Shown piece by piece: positions 9,899 to 19,077 of a stretch of 64,000 nucleotides of DNA. Under the pieces are notes generated by a model. The model made no database searches. It was not told where the DNA came from and saw nothing but the letters and a program-made list of their open reading frames with translations. Each line of letters opens with the position of its first letter. Within the stretch, counting starts at the first letter, position 1. A program made the translations under genes and the position numbers. The DNA comes from Nocardia sputorum (GTDB taxonomy: Bacteria; Actinomycetota; Actinomycetes; Mycobacteriales; Mycobacteriaceae). Location: contig NZ_AP026978.1 in the NCBI RefSeq assembly GCF_027924405.1, positions 7,192,001 to 7,256,000 on the forward strand. Direction: 5' to 3'.

Positions 9899-11834
9899 CG
9901 AGATGCTGGTAGCGGAGCAAACGGAATACGCGGCGGAGCGGCCTGCCGATGCGCAGGCCCGCTCCGCGTCGCGGTTCGCGCGTCTATCCAAAGCCACGTT
10001 CGTCGGTGGGATCGCTCTCACCGTTGTCCTTTTCGCGGTCGGAGGCTGGCAGCGACGGTGGATCGCGGACGACGGTCTCATCGTGTTGCGCACCGTGCGC
10101 AATCTGCTGGCGGGCAACGGTCCCGTCTTCAACGCGGGCGAGCGGGTCGAAACCAACACCAGCACCGCGTGGACCTACCTGGTCTGGTTCTTCAGCTGGC
10201 TGACCCAGGCGCGGCTCGAGTACGTGGTGCTCGGCGTCGCCATCACGGTGTCGCTGGCGGCGATCGTCTTCGCCATGCTCGGTTCGGCGCGGCTGTGGGG
10301 CGGGACGGGCGCCGGCCTGCTGCTGCCAGCGGGCGTGCTGGTCTACATCGCGCTGCCCCCGGCACGCGACTACGTCACCTCGGGCCTGGAAAGCGGCCTG
10401 GTGATCTGCTGGATCGGCCTGCTGTGGTGGCAGCTGATGCGCTGGAGCCAGGCGAAGTCGGTGCGTCTGCCCGGCCTGCTCGGGTTGGTCTTCCTCGCCG
10501 GGCTCGCGCCGCTGATCCGTCCCGAGATGACGCTGGTCGGCGCGTTGGCGCTGCTGATGATCTTCTTCGCCCCGATGCCGGAGAGCAGGCTGCGGCCGAT
10601 CGTGCTGCGCTCGGTGATCGTCGCGGTGGCCGGGCTGGTTCCGCTGGGGTACCAGATCTGGCGAATGGGCTACTACGGGCTGCCCTACCCCAACACCGCC
10701 GTCGCGAAGGACGCGGGCGGCGCCAAATGGGGGCAGGGCTTCACTTACCTCTGGGACCTGGTCGGTCCGTACTTCTTGTGGGCGCCGCTGCTGGTGCTGC
10801 TGGTCGCCGGTGTGCTCGCCGCACGCACGCGGCCGGGCCGGAACGCCGGTGACGAGACGCGCGGCTGGTCGGTGCACCGGTTTCGGGAGTGGCTGCGCTC
10901 CCCGGGCGCGGTGGTCACCACGGTCCTGCTCAGCGGGTTTCTGCTGACCGTGTACGCGCTGCGGGTCGGCGGCGACTTCATGCACGGCCGGATGCTGCTG
11001 CCGCAGTTGTTCCTGCTGTTGCTGCCGGTCGCGGTGCTTCCGATCCGGGCGCCGCAGGGCGGGGTGCGTGCGGCGACCACCGCCGACTGGTCCCTCGCGG
11101 CGATCGCGGTGGCGTTCGTCGCGGTCGCGGGCTGGGCGCTGTTCGCGGCCGACACCACGGCGATCAAGACCGGCACCAAGATCACCTCCACCGGCATCGT
11201 CGACGAGCGCGTCTACTACGTGCTCAACACCGGGCACGACCACCCGATCCTGGCCGAGGACTACCTGGACTATCCGCGTATTCGCGCGATGGTCGACGAC
11301 ATCGCCAACAGTCCGAACGGTGGGCTGCTGCTCAACTCGCCGTCGTTCATGTTCTGGTACATCGCTCCACCGCCCCAGCCGATTCCGGACGGCGGCGCCG
11401 GGCACACGGTCTACTTCCTGAATCTCGGGATGACGAGCATGAACGTCCCGCTGGACGTGCCCGTGATCGATCCGATGGGCCTGGCCTACCCGCTGGCCGC
11501 GCACACCGATCGGCTCACCGACGGCCGGATCGGACACGACAAGAGCCTGTACCCGGACTGGGTCGTCGTGGACACCGGCATGGTGGACAAGAAGCCGTGG
11601 ATGCCCTGGTATCTGGACGAGAAGTGGGTCACCCAGGCGCGCACCGCGATGTCCTGCCCCGACACCCAGGCGCTGATGATCTCCTACCGCGATCCGCTCA
11701 CCTTCGAGCGTTTCCGGCACAACCTGCGCAACGCGCTGCGGTTCGCGAAGTACCGCATCGATCGGGTGCCGAAGTACGAGATCCAGCGTTGCGGACTGGT
11801 CGATCCGTTCCCACAACCGGTCGCGCCACGCTGA
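9876..11834 (+). CDS. aftB: Terminal beta-1,2-arabinofuranosyltransferase AftB
   Basis: AftB adds the terminal beta-1,2-linked arabinose on which mycolates are later esterified, using decaprenyl-phosphoarabinose outside the membrane. The 652-aa GT-C protein has a cytosolic N-terminus, a first helix (~40-60), and the catalytic extracytoplasmic loop motif WIADDGLIVLRTVRNLLAGN. A series of membrane helices to ~430 is followed by a soluble C-terminal domain. The GTG at 9876 (GGAGCGG ahead) overlaps the ubiA stop; an ATG at 9903 is an alternative. It is followed by a perfect 11-bp hairpin. Confidence 0.93.
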   Translation: MSLSISPDEMLVAEQTEYAAERPADAQARSASRFARLSKATFVGGIALTVVLFAVGGWQRRWIADDGLIVLRTVRNLLAGNGPVFNAGERVETNTSTAWTYLVWFFSWLTQARLEYVVLGVAITVSLAAIVFAMLGSARLWGGTGAGLLLPAGVLVYIALPPARDYVTSGLESGLVICWIGLLWWQLMRWSQAKSVRLPGLLGLVFLAGLAPLIRPEMTLVGALALLMIFFAPMPESRLRPIVLRSVIVAVAGLVPLGYQIWRMGYYGLPYPNTAVAKDAGGAKWGQGFTYLWDLVGPYFLWAPLLVLLVAGVLAARTRPGRNAGDETRGWSVHRFREWLRSPGAVVTTVLLSGFLLTVYALRVGGDFMHGRMLLPQLFLLLLPVAVLPIRAPQGGVRAATTADWSLAAIAVAFVAVAGWALFAADTTAIKTGTKITSTGIVDERVYYVLNTGHDHPILAEDYLDYPRIRAMVDDIANSPNGGLLLNSPSFMFWYIAPPPQPIPDGGAGHTVYFLNLGMTSMNVPLDVPVIDPMGLAYPLAAHTDRLTDGRIGHDKSLYPDWVVVDTGMVDKKPWMPWYLDEKWVTQARTAMSCPDTQALMISYRDPLTFERFRHNLRNALRFAKYRIDRVPKYEIQRCGLVDPFPQPVAPR

Positions 11835-11846
11835 CCCCTGGAATCA

Positions 11847-11878
11847 CACTGGGCCCATCGGACACGGTGGGCCCAGTG
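11847..11878 (+). terminator. Hairpin terminator after aftB
   Basis: CACTGGGCCCA and TGGGCCCAGTG form a perfect 11-bp stem with a 10-nt loop, 12 nt after the aftB stop. No strong T-tract follows, as is usual in actinomycetes. It separates the galactan/arabinan run from the mycolyltransferase array. Confidence 0.65.
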
Positions 11879-12063
11879 GCCCCATTGTGCGAGGTAGGTA
11901 AAGTGGCGTACCTCGCTTTATCTCTTTTTGGTAACGCCACCGTGTCGATACCGATATACGCTACGACCGTATGCCCGGCCTGGCGTCCACCGGTCGTGGG
12001 CATCGGCGGGTTACCGTGTGGACGGCTTGCCGCTGTCGCTTGTGAAACGAAAGGTTGAAACTG

Positions 12064-13131
12064 ATGCGAGGCGTGATCGGGCGTCGTCTTAAAACTCGAA
12101 GAGCAGGTTCCTGGCTCAAGCGATCCATGCTGGTTTCGCTGGCTGTTCTGCTACCGCTCGGGGTGTCGGTGGCAGGCCCTGCCGCCCCGGCCTCCGCCGC
12201 GTTCAATCCGGATGGCTTCGACTTCTGGGTCGATTCCGAAATGGGGCCGATCAAGTCGCGCATCTTCCGCGCCGCGGACGGCAATACCGGGCGCGTGGTC
12301 TACGCGCTGGACGGCATGCGGGCGCGCACCGACTTGAGCGGCTGGGAGATCGACACCGAGGTCGCGCGCGAGCTGACCAAGTGGAACATCAACGTTGTCA
12401 TGCCGGTCGGCGGCCAGTCCAGCTTCTACGCCGACTGGAACGGCCCCAGCGACTTCTTCGGCCTGGGCAGCGCGGGCTCGTCCTCCACCGGTTCGGCGAA
12501 CTCGGGCTCCGGCCTGCTGACCGGTTCCGCGGGCGGCCCCGGCAAGACCAGCACCTACAAGTGGGAAACGTTCCTCACCAACAACTTGCGCTGGGCGCTG
12601 CGCGACCGGCTCGGGTTCAACCCCAACGGCAACGGCGTGTTCGGTCTGTCCATGGGCGGCAGCGCGGCGCTCACCCTGGCGGCCTACCACCCCGACCAGT
12701 TCCGTTACGCCGGTTCGTACTCCGGCTACCTGAACATCTCCGCGCCTGGCATGCGTGAGGCGCTGCGCGTGGCCATGCTGGACGCGGGTGGCTACAACAT
12801 CGACGCGATGGCGCCGCCGTGGGGCCCGCAGTGGCTGCGGATGGACCCGTTCGTCTTCGCGCCGCGACTGAAGGCGAACAACACCCGCCTGTGGGTCTCC
12901 GCGGGCAGCGGTCTGCCGAGTGGGGCGGACGGCATCAGCTTCAACACGCTCAACGCGATGGGTCTGGAAGCGCTCGCGCTGGCCAACACCCGCGCGTTCC
13001 AGGTTCGCATGCTCACCCTCGGCGCGAACAACGTCACCTACGACTTCCCGGCCGTGGGTGTGCACAACTGGAACTATTGGGCCGACGAGGTCTACCGGAT
13101 GATTCCGGATCTGTCCGCGAACATCGGGTAG
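12064..13131 (+). CDS. Antigen-85-type mycolyltransferase 1
   Basis: The exported alpha/beta hydrolase transfers mycolates between trehalose monomycolate and arabinogalactan or a second trehalose monomycolate. The 355-aa precursor has a twin-Arg-rich N-terminus, a hydrophobic core and likely cleavage after ASA (~residue 45). Conserved features are PVGGQSSFYADW, YKWETFLTNNL, the nucleophile elbow FGLSMGGSA (Ser196) and the C-terminal VHNWNYW histidine region. Compared with paralogue 3 it carries about 26 extra Ser/Gly-rich residues between YADW and YKWETF. The ATG at 12064 is 9 nt after GAAAGG. It is the first of four tandem paralogues. Confidence 0.93.
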   Translation: MRGVIGRRLKTRRAGSWLKRSMLVSLAVLLPLGVSVAGPAAPASAAFNPDGFDFWVDSEMGPIKSRIFRAADGNTGRVVYALDGMRARTDLSGWEIDTEVARELTKWNINVVMPVGGQSSFYADWNGPSDFFGLGSAGSSSTGSANSGSGLLTGSAGGPGKTSTYKWETFLTNNLRWALRDRLGFNPNGNGVFGLSMGGSAALTLAAYHPDQFRYAGSYSGYLNISAPGMREALRVAMLDAGGYNIDAMAPPWGPQWLRMDPFVFAPRLKANNTRLWVSAGSGLPSGADGISFNTLNAMGLEALALANTRAFQVRMLTLGANNVTYDFPAVGVHNWNYWADEVYRMIPDLSANIG

Positions 13132-13148
13132 TAACCCGGCAGCAGCGA

Positions 13149-13189
13149 CGAAAGACCGCTCCGCGTCACCGGCGCAGGGCGGTCTTTCG
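13149..13189 (+). terminator. Hairpin terminator after mycolyltransferase 1
   Basis: CGAAAGACCGC and GCGGTCTTTCG form an 11-bp perfect stem around a GC-rich loop, 18 nt after the stop codon, so paralogues 1 and 2 probably have separate transcripts. Confidence 0.75.
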
Positions 13190-13436
13190 GCGTTTACGCG
13201 GGCGTCCGTGGGTACTTAGGCAACGAATAAGAAGAGAAAACGGCTTCGGTAGTTGTGGTCTGGATCACCATCCAGCAACATGAAGGCATTCGTTGTCGAT
13301 TGATACCTGTTCACCATGCACCGAGTTCGATTCGTCCCGGTTCTCGATAGACGCTGCGGACTCGCCACTCGGTGTGGATCGGTAGAGATCGCTAGGAGTT
13401 TGCCGAATCGGCCGCCCGAGGGAAAGGTCCACTGTG

Positions 13437-14498
13437 ATGCGTAGTGCGCGCGGGAAGCGCGGGCCCGGAAGGTCTCGAACATCCGGTTCGTGGTTGCGAC
13501 GGTCTGTCCTCGGCGTCGCCGTCGCGATGCTGTTGCCGCTCGGCACGGCCATCGGCGGCTCCGGCGCCACGGCATCGGCGGCGTTCGACCCCGCGGCCTT
13601 CGATTTCTGGGTCGATTCCGGGATGGGCCCGATCAAGACCCGGATTCTGCGCGCCGCGGACGGCAACACCAATCGGGTCGTCTACGTGCTGGACGGCATG
13701 CGGGCGCCGGAGACGCTGAACGGCTGGGAGATCGAGACGAACATCCCGCAAGTCCTGGCGAGCCAGAACATCAACGTGGTGATGCCGGTCGGCGGCATGT
13801 CGAGCTTCTACGCCGACTGGATCGCGCCGAGCGAGTTCTTCGGAGTCCCGGCCGGCTCGGGCTCCAGTACCGGCTCCGGCGGGCTCGACGGTTTCGCGGG
13901 CGGTCCGGGCAAGAGCTACCGGTACCAGTGGGAGACTTTCCTGACCAACAACCTGCGCTGGGCGCTGCGCGACCGGCTGGGGTTCAATCCCTACCGCAAC
14001 GGCGCCTTCGGTCTGTCCATGGGCGGCAGCGCGGCGCTCACCATGGCGGCCTACCACCCGGATCAGTTCAGCTTCGCGGGCTCGTTCTCCGGGTATCTGA
14101 ACAACTCGGCGCCGGGCATGCGCGAGGCGATCCGCGCCGCCATGCTGGACGCGGGCGGCTACAACGTCGACTCGATGGCGCCACCCTGGAGCCCGCAGTG
14201 GCTGCGGATGGACCCCTTCGTCTTCGCGCCCAACCTGATCCGCAACGGCACCCGGCTGTGGATCGCAGCGGCCAGCGGCCTGCCCTCGGCCTCCGACCCG
14301 CCGAGCTTCAACACCCTCAACGGCATGGGTCTGGAGACTCTGGCGCTGGCGAACACCCGCGCGTTCCAGGTCCGGATGGCGACCCTGGGCGGCGGTAACG
14401 CCGTCTACTCGTTTCCGCCGTTCGGCATTCACGCCTGGAACAACTGGGCGGACGAGGCCATGCGAATGATCCCCGATATGTCGGCGAACATCGGCTGA
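13437..14498 (+). CDS. Antigen-85-type mycolyltransferase 2
   Basis: Close paralogue of the preceding gene (353 aa). It has a basic N-terminus, a signal peptide ending near ASA, PVGGMSSFYADW, QWETFLTNNLRWALRDRLGF, the nucleophile elbow FGLSMGGSA (Ser194) and a C-terminal IHAWNNW. It shares the Ser/Gly-rich insertion before WETF (GSGSSTGSGG), which paralogues 3 and 4 lack, so genes 1 and 2 look like the most recent duplication. ATG 13437 is preceded by GGGAAAGG; an overlapping GTG at 13434 is less likely. About 300 bp upstream of it hold no gene beyond the terminator of paralogue 1. Confidence 0.92.
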   Translation: MRSARGKRGPGRSRTSGSWLRRSVLGVAVAMLLPLGTAIGGSGATASAAFDPAAFDFWVDSGMGPIKTRILRAADGNTNRVVYVLDGMRAPETLNGWEIETNIPQVLASQNINVVMPVGGMSSFYADWIAPSEFFGVPAGSGSSTGSGGLDGFAGGPGKSYRYQWETFLTNNLRWALRDRLGFNPYRNGAFGLSMGGSAALTMAAYHPDQFSFAGSFSGYLNNSAPGMREAIRAAMLDAGGYNVDSMAPPWSPQWLRMDPFVFAPNLIRNGTRLWIAAASGLPSASDPPSFNTLNGMGLETLALANTRAFQVRMATLGGGNAVYSFPPFGIHAWNNWADEAMRMIPDMSANIG

Positions 14499-14523
14499 GT
14501 TGATTTGCGGCTGTGATTGTTTT

Positions 14524-14542
14524 CCAGCGCCTGCGGCGCTGG
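14524..14542 (+). terminator. Short hairpin after mycolyltransferase 2
   Basis: CCAGCGCC-TGC-GGCGCTGG forms an 8-bp perfect stem 25 nt past the stop codon. It is immediately followed by a larger compound hairpin. Confidence 0.6.
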
Positions 14543-14544
14543 GA

Positions 14545-14639
14545 GTTCGCGGCCCCTTCACGGCTCGTGTCAGGGCGGACGAGACTCGCGCCTGTGGCGC
14601 ATACGCTTCGTCCGCTCTGACACCAGCCGGGCCGCGAAC
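14545..14639. repeat. Large compound hairpin element (possible dispersed palindromic repeat)
   Basis: Two nested stems are visible. The outer pairs GTTCGCGGCCC (14545-14555) with GGGCCGCGAAC (14629-14639). The inner pairs a 16-nt arm at 14567-14582 (GTGTCAGGGCGGACGA) with its near-perfect complement at 14608-14623. A small GCGCC/GGCGC hairpin sits at the apex. This is far longer than a terminator needs. It may be a REP/MITE-like palindromic unit or a structured RNA; only one copy was found in the window. Confidence 0.6.
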
Positions 14640-14648
14640 GTCACTCGT

Positions 14649-14682
14649 AAGACTCCCGCCCCGGGGGCAGTGCGGGGGTCTT
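14649..14682 (+). terminator. GC-rich hairpin (AAGACTCCCGC / GCGGGGGTCTT)
   Basis: An 11-bp stem with one G-T pair closes a 12-nt loop. Together with the two hairpins just upstream it gives three consecutive structures after mycolyltransferase 2. Confidence 0.55.
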
Positions 14683-15377
14683 GCGCTTTGTGGTGTGCAC
14701 TTGGTCGGGGGCATTTGTTCGGGTTTTGTGTAGTTAGTGGGGGTTCGGGGTGGGCCTTTGAGCAGGGTAGGGGGTTGAGGCAACGAGCTAGGGGGAGTGG
14801 GCGCGTGCCTTAGGGGGCACGTGGGGCGACTTCGGGGACCGTGCCGTGCGAACCGCGCGATGTTTGCTGAATGATCGCTACAGAGCGGTAGATGGTGCTC
14901 GAAGGCATTTGCCAGGCGTATTCTCGGTGGCTATCACGGCAGATATCGGATGTGATCACGGTGCGGTCACTGGGGTAGCGGGAGTCGCTTCGACCACAGG
15001 GGCTGGTCCCAGGGTCGACATCCGGGGCGTGGCGGATGCCGGGATTGCGAAGATCTCGGAGCGGTGACAGTTCTCGCCAGGAGAGCAAATATCTTGCGTT
15101 CCAACACGACATCACCGGGAGAACGCGATAAGGTCACCGCATCATTACCTTGCGCGAACGGACGGATTTCGCCAGTGGAAAGACCACGGATCTTGCTAAA
15201 GCGAGGGCCGTCGAATATCGTCCAGCGAGCGCAAGTGTGACCAGATCGTTGTAGCGCCGTCATGGGTGTCGGATTGTCGGGACCATGTCCGTGACGCGCG
15301 TCTCGTTGGCAACACGGGTGCCGCTTCGCCCCTAGGGCGGCGAGTGGCACCACAACAGCAGAAAGAGAGCAGGATTC
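14683..15377. other. Long intergenic stretch without a supported gene
   Basis: About 700 bp lie before the third mycolyltransferase. Short ORFs (for example 73 codons from 14846) have no ribosome site, no recognisable motif and no third-position GC bias. The stretch from ~14860 to 15250 is less GC-rich than its surroundings and may hold promoter or regulatory sequence for the downstream gene, but no specific site could be identified. Confidence 0.4.
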
Positions 15378-16418
15378 ATGCGTTTCGGCAGGGCGGCCGC
15401 GCCGAAGAGAACACAGTCGGGACGGCGAGGCGCGGCTCGCGGTTGGCGTAGTCGAATTCTGGCTGTCGGTGCCGCCGTTACGGCGCTTCCGATCGCCGCA
15501 GGTCTGGCGACCCCGACGCTCGCCACCGCGGCGCCGTCGGCGCACGCGCCGGTGTTGCGAGCGCCCGCGGGTGGCTTCGAGGACCTGATGGTCCCCTCCA
15601 GCATGGGCCCGATCAAGGTGCAGGTGCAGTGGGCCGCGCGCGGTGGCAACGCGGCGCTGTACCTGCTCGACGGTCTGCGCGCCCGCGACGACCGCAACGC
15701 CTGGTCGTTCGAGACCAACGCGCTGCAGCAGTTCGGGAACGACAACATCACCCTGGTGATGCCGGTCGGCGGCCAGTCCAGCTTCTACACCGACTGGTAC
15801 GCACCGTCGAACCTGAACGGCCAGAAGACCACCTACAAGTGGGAGACGTTCCTCACCAAGGAGCTGCCGGCCTTCCTGGAGGGCTACGGCGTCTCGCGCA
15901 CCAACAACGCGGTCGTCGGCCTGTCCATGGGCGGTAGCGCGGCGCTGGCTCTCGCGGCCTACCACCGCGACCAGTTCAAGTTCGCCGCCTCCTACTCGGG
16001 CTACCTGAACATCTCCGCGCCGGGCATGCGCGAGGCGATCCGCATCGCGATGCTGGACGCCGGCCGCTACAACGTGGACTCCATGGCCGCGCCGTGGAGC
16101 CCGCAGTGGCTGCGGATGGACCCGTTCGTGTTCGCGCCGCAGCTGCGCGGCCTGCCGATGTACATCTCGGCCGCCAGCGGTCTGCCGGGTCAGTTCGACC
16201 AGCCGAACTCGGCGGTCGGCGTGTTCAACACCGGCAACGCGATGGCGCTGGAGGCCCTCTCGCTGGTGAACACCCGCGCGTTCCAGGCCCGCTTGAACTC
16301 GCTGGGTATCCCGGCTCGGTTCGACTTCCCGGCTGCCGGTACCCACTCCTGGAAGTACTGGGAGGGCCAGCTGTTCGCCTCGCGCAACATGATCCTGGAC
16401 GCCACCGGCGCCTGGTGA
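15378..16418 (+). CDS. Antigen-85-type mycolyltransferase 3 (FbpA/B/C-like)
   Basis: The 346-aa precursor has an Arg-rich n-region, a hydrophobic core and likely cleavage around TAAPSAHA. It has PSSMGPIKVQVQWA, PVGGQSSFYTDWYAP, YKWETFLTKELPAFL, the nucleophile elbow VGLSMGGSA (Ser183) and THSWKYW. It lacks the Ser/Gly-rich insertion of paralogues 1 and 2 and has the LTKELP sequence of mycobacterial Ag85 proteins, so it looks closest to FbpA/B/C. The ATG follows GAAAGAGAGCAGGA. A strong hairpin follows the stop. Confidence 0.94.
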   Translation: MRFGRAAAPKRTQSGRRGAARGWRSRILAVGAAVTALPIAAGLATPTLATAAPSAHAPVLRAPAGGFEDLMVPSSMGPIKVQVQWAARGGNAALYLLDGLRARDDRNAWSFETNALQQFGNDNITLVMPVGGQSSFYTDWYAPSNLNGQKTTYKWETFLTKELPAFLEGYGVSRTNNAVVGLSMGGSAALALAAYHRDQFKFAASYSGYLNISAPGMREAIRIAMLDAGRYNVDSMAAPWSPQWLRMDPFVFAPQLRGLPMYISAASGLPGQFDQPNSAVGVFNTGNAMALEALSLVNTRAFQARLNSLGIPARFDFPAAGTHSWKYWEGQLFASRNMILDATGAW

Positions 16419-16435
16419 TCTGATTCCCCCTTCGC

Positions 16436-16468
16436 ATTCAGGCCGCACCGCTTCGGTGCGGCCTGAAT
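16436..16468 (+). terminator. Strong terminator after mycolyltransferase 3
   Basis: A 15-bp perfect stem, ATTCAGGCCGCACCG with CGGTGCGGCCTGAAT, closes a 3-nt CTT loop, 18 nt after the stop codon. Confidence 0.85.
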
Positions 16469-16567
16469 TGCGTTCGGGGCCAGGCGCGACCGCGTGCCGG
16501 CGAACATAGTTTGCTGGACAGCGCGTGTCTCCCGTAAACGTCGCTATAACGGGAGTACAAAGCTTTT

Positions 16568-18436
16568 GTGACAGGGATTACGCGCGGTAGCTGTGGCATA
16601 CGCGGGCGTCTCGTCGCTCGTTCGGCACGCGAGCGGCTCATGCTGCTCGCCACCGCACTGGTGATCCCCCTAGCCGCGAGTACGTCCGTCGAGGCGCCCG
16701 CGGGCGCGGAGCCCGCGATGGCCGCGGCCGCGCCCGCGCTGGAGAAGGTGCAGTGGCTCAGCGACCGCCGCGTCGCCCTCTGGGTGACCTCGCCGTCCAT
16801 GGGCGTGCCGATCCAGGTCCAGTTGCTGCTGGCCCGGGACTGGAACGCCCGCCCGGAAGCCCGGTTCCCCGTTCTCTTCCTGCTCGACGGCCTGCGCGCG
16901 ACCGACGACGAGAACGGCTGGACGAAGGAAGCGGGCGCGGTCGATTTCTTCGCCGACAAGAACGTCACCGTCGTGCTGCCGGTCGGCGGGCAGTCCAGCT
17001 TCTACACCGATTGGCTCGAGCCGGACAACGGCCGCACCTACAAGTGGGAGACCTTTCTCACCAAGGAGCTGCCGCCGCTGCTGGAGAGCCATTGGCGGGC
17101 GACGCCGGTGCGCGGCATGGAAGGGCTCTCGATGGGCGGCACGGCCGCGATGCTCCTCGCCGCCCGCAACCCCGGCTTCGTGCGGCATGCCGCCTCGTAC
17201 TCCGGCTTCCTGACCACGACGACGCTGGGCATGCCGCAAGCCATCGAGTTCGCCATGCGCGACGCGGGCGGTTACGACGCCGCCGCCATGTGGGGCCCGC
17301 AGACCGGCCCGGAGTGGGAGGCGCACGACCCTTACATGCTGGCCGACAAGCTGCGAGGCGTCAGCCTCTACATCTCCAGCGGCAGCGGCGCGATCGGGCC
17401 CTACGACCAAGCTCTCGGCATACCCGGAGTGAGCACGAACGTCGCGGGCATGGGGCTGGAGATCCTGTCCCGGCTCACCTCGCAGAACTTCGTGACCAAG
17501 CTGGCCAAGCTGGCCATTCCGGCGCAGGTGAACTATCGCCCGTCCGGCACCCATTCCTGGCCGTACTGGGATTTCGAGATGCGTCAGTCCTGGAATCAGG
17601 CCGCCTCGGCGCTGGGCGTCGACCAGGGCAAGCCCGCCTGCCAGCCGGGCGGCGCGATCGGTCCGGTGGCGGCCGCCGCGAGCTGGCTCGGCGAATGCCT
17701 GACCGGGGAATACGCGGTGGCCGGAGGAACCGCGCAGGATTTCAAGGGCGGCCGGGTGTTCTACGCGCCGGACAGCGGGGCGTACCCGGTCGGCTTCTTC
17801 GGCGCGGGCTATCAAGCCGCGGCCGGTCCCACCGGTCCGCTGGGGCTGCCGACGGGGGAGGAGCGGGCGCTGGAGGACGGCCGCGGCAGGTTCCAGTCCT
17901 TCCAGAACGGCTCGCTGTATTGGACGCCGCAGACCGGCGTGCACGTGGTGCGCGGCGCGATCCTGGACGAGTGGGGTAAGCAGGGGTTCGAACGCGGCCC
18001 CGCCGGTTACCCGATCGGACCGGAGGTCAAGACGCCGAGCCGCGACGGCGCCGTGCAAGGCTTCGAGAACGGTCCGTTCTACTACAGCCAGTCCACCGGC
18101 GTGCACCGCGTCCAGGGACTGATCCTGGGCAAGTACGCCCAGTTGGGCTTCGAGAACAGTCCGCTCGGCTTCCCCGTCGCGGAGGAGCAGCCGCTGAAGG
18201 ACCTGGGCCGGTACAGCCGATTCGAAGGCGGCAACATCTATTGGAGCCCGGTCTCGGGCGCCTGGGCCGTGCGCAACGGCCCGATACTGGACGCCTGGCG
18301 CGAGACCGGCTATGAGAACGGCAAACTCGGCTACCCCACCGGCGACGAGTTCCCCATCTCCGACGGCGTCCAGCAGAACTTCCAGGGCGGCTTCATCACC
18401 CTCCGCGACGGCAAACCGGAGGTGCACAGCTTGTGA
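16568..18436 (+). CDS. Mycolyltransferase 4 fused to LGFP wall-binding repeats (PS1/FbpD-like)
   Basis: The 622-aa protein joins an antigen-85 esterase domain (residues ~45-345: PVGGQSSFYTDW, YKWETFLTKELPPLL, elbow GLSMGGTA with Ser188, GTHSWPYW) to about five LGFP repeats (residues ~365-610, for example PLGLPTGEE, PAGYPIGPE, PLGFPVAEEQ, KLGYPTGDE). This is the layout of corynebacterial PS1 (cMytA), in which the repeats anchor the enzyme to the wall. The signal peptide covers the first ~45 residues. Start is GTG at 16568. As the last of four tandem paralogues beside the cutinase gene it occupies the fbpD position of M. tuberculosis. Confidence 0.92.
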   Translation: MTGITRGSCGIRGRLVARSARERLMLLATALVIPLAASTSVEAPAGAEPAMAAAAPALEKVQWLSDRRVALWVTSPSMGVPIQVQLLLARDWNARPEARFPVLFLLDGLRATDDENGWTKEAGAVDFFADKNVTVVLPVGGQSSFYTDWLEPDNGRTYKWETFLTKELPPLLESHWRATPVRGMEGLSMGGTAAMLLAARNPGFVRHAASYSGFLTTTTLGMPQAIEFAMRDAGGYDAAAMWGPQTGPEWEAHDPYMLADKLRGVSLYISSGSGAIGPYDQALGIPGVSTNVAGMGLEILSRLTSQNFVTKLAKLAIPAQVNYRPSGTHSWPYWDFEMRQSWNQAASALGVDQGKPACQPGGAIGPVAAAASWLGECLTGEYAVAGGTAQDFKGGRVFYAPDSGAYPVGFFGAGYQAAAGPTGPLGLPTGEERALEDGRGRFQSFQNGSLYWTPQTGVHVVRGAILDEWGKQGFERGPAGYPIGPEVKTPSRDGAVQGFENGPFYYSQSTGVHRVQGLILGKYAQLGFENSPLGFPVAEEQPLKDLGRYSRFEGGNIYWSPVSGAWAVRNGPILDAWRETGYENGKLGYPTGDEFPISDGVQQNFQGGFITLRDGKPEVHSL

Positions 18437-18552
18437 CGAAGAGTCGGATCGCCGAACTCTTGACGGCACCGGCCGCGGGCGCGGCAAATTAGACCCAGCT
18501 AGCCTGGGGGGCGACCCGACCCCGCTCAGCGACAGATCGAGGACAAGAATTC

Positions 18553-19077
18553 ATGCATCGGACCCGTGGAAAGGTATTCGGCGTGGTTGTGGCGATAGCC
18601 GCGACCGGCCTGCTCGCCGCGTGCGGCGACAATGATTCGACCGCGACGAGCACGCCGACGACGCCCAACCGCACCACGACGGCGACGACGACGTCGCCGG
18701 CCGCATCGACGCCCGCCGACACCGGTCAGCCCGCTCCCGCGCCGGAGCAGCCCACGACGACGGTGGCGCCAGAGCGTCCGCAGCCGGTGCCGACCGAAGC
18801 CGTCCCGCCCGCGGACACCTCGAAGCTCACCGACAAGGACAAGAAGTTCCTGGACGAGCTGGCCAAGCAGGGCGTCACCCCGTCCAGCCCGGACATCGCG
18901 CTGAGCATCGGCGCGTATGTCTGCCAGGGCACCGCCGCGGGTGCGTCCGATCAGGATCTGATGACGTTCGTCAACGCGATGGCGGGTTCCGATCCGTCCT
19001 TCGATCCGGCGAAGATGCCGGTGGAGAAGGCCGGGCAGATCTACATCTCCACCGCTCGCGCCACGTACTGCCAGTGA
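18553..19077 (+). CDS. DUF732-type lipoprotein
   Basis: The 174-aa protein has a lipoprotein signal with lipobox LLAAC (Cys24), then a Thr/Pro-rich linker of ~75 residues. A C-terminal helical domain (LTDKDKKFLDELAKQGV, IGAYVCQGTAAG, YISTARATYC) matches the DUF732 pattern of mycobacterial/nocardial secreted proteins. It is exported and membrane-anchored; function unknown. The ATG follows GAGGACAAG. Its TGA overlaps the GTG of the cutinase-like gene (GTGA), so the two are very likely co-translated and may act together. Confidence 0.8.
   Translation: MHRTRGKVFGVVVAIAATGLLAACGDNDSTATSTPTTPNRTTTATTTSPAASTPADTGQPAPAPEQPTTTVAPERPQPVPTEAVPPADTSKLTDKDKKFLDELAKQGVTPSSPDIALSIGAYVCQGTAAGASDQDLMTFVNAMAGSDPSFDPAKMPVEKAGQIYISTARATYCQ

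Noticed and set aside
11835..12063. Possible small RNA or riboswitch before mycolyltransferase 1
   Set aside because: Only a terminator-type hairpin was visible; no known riboswitch core could be recognised.
14846..15067. 73-codon ORF in the long intergenic gap
   Set aside because: No ribosome site, no recognisable sequence, codon positions not GC-biased.
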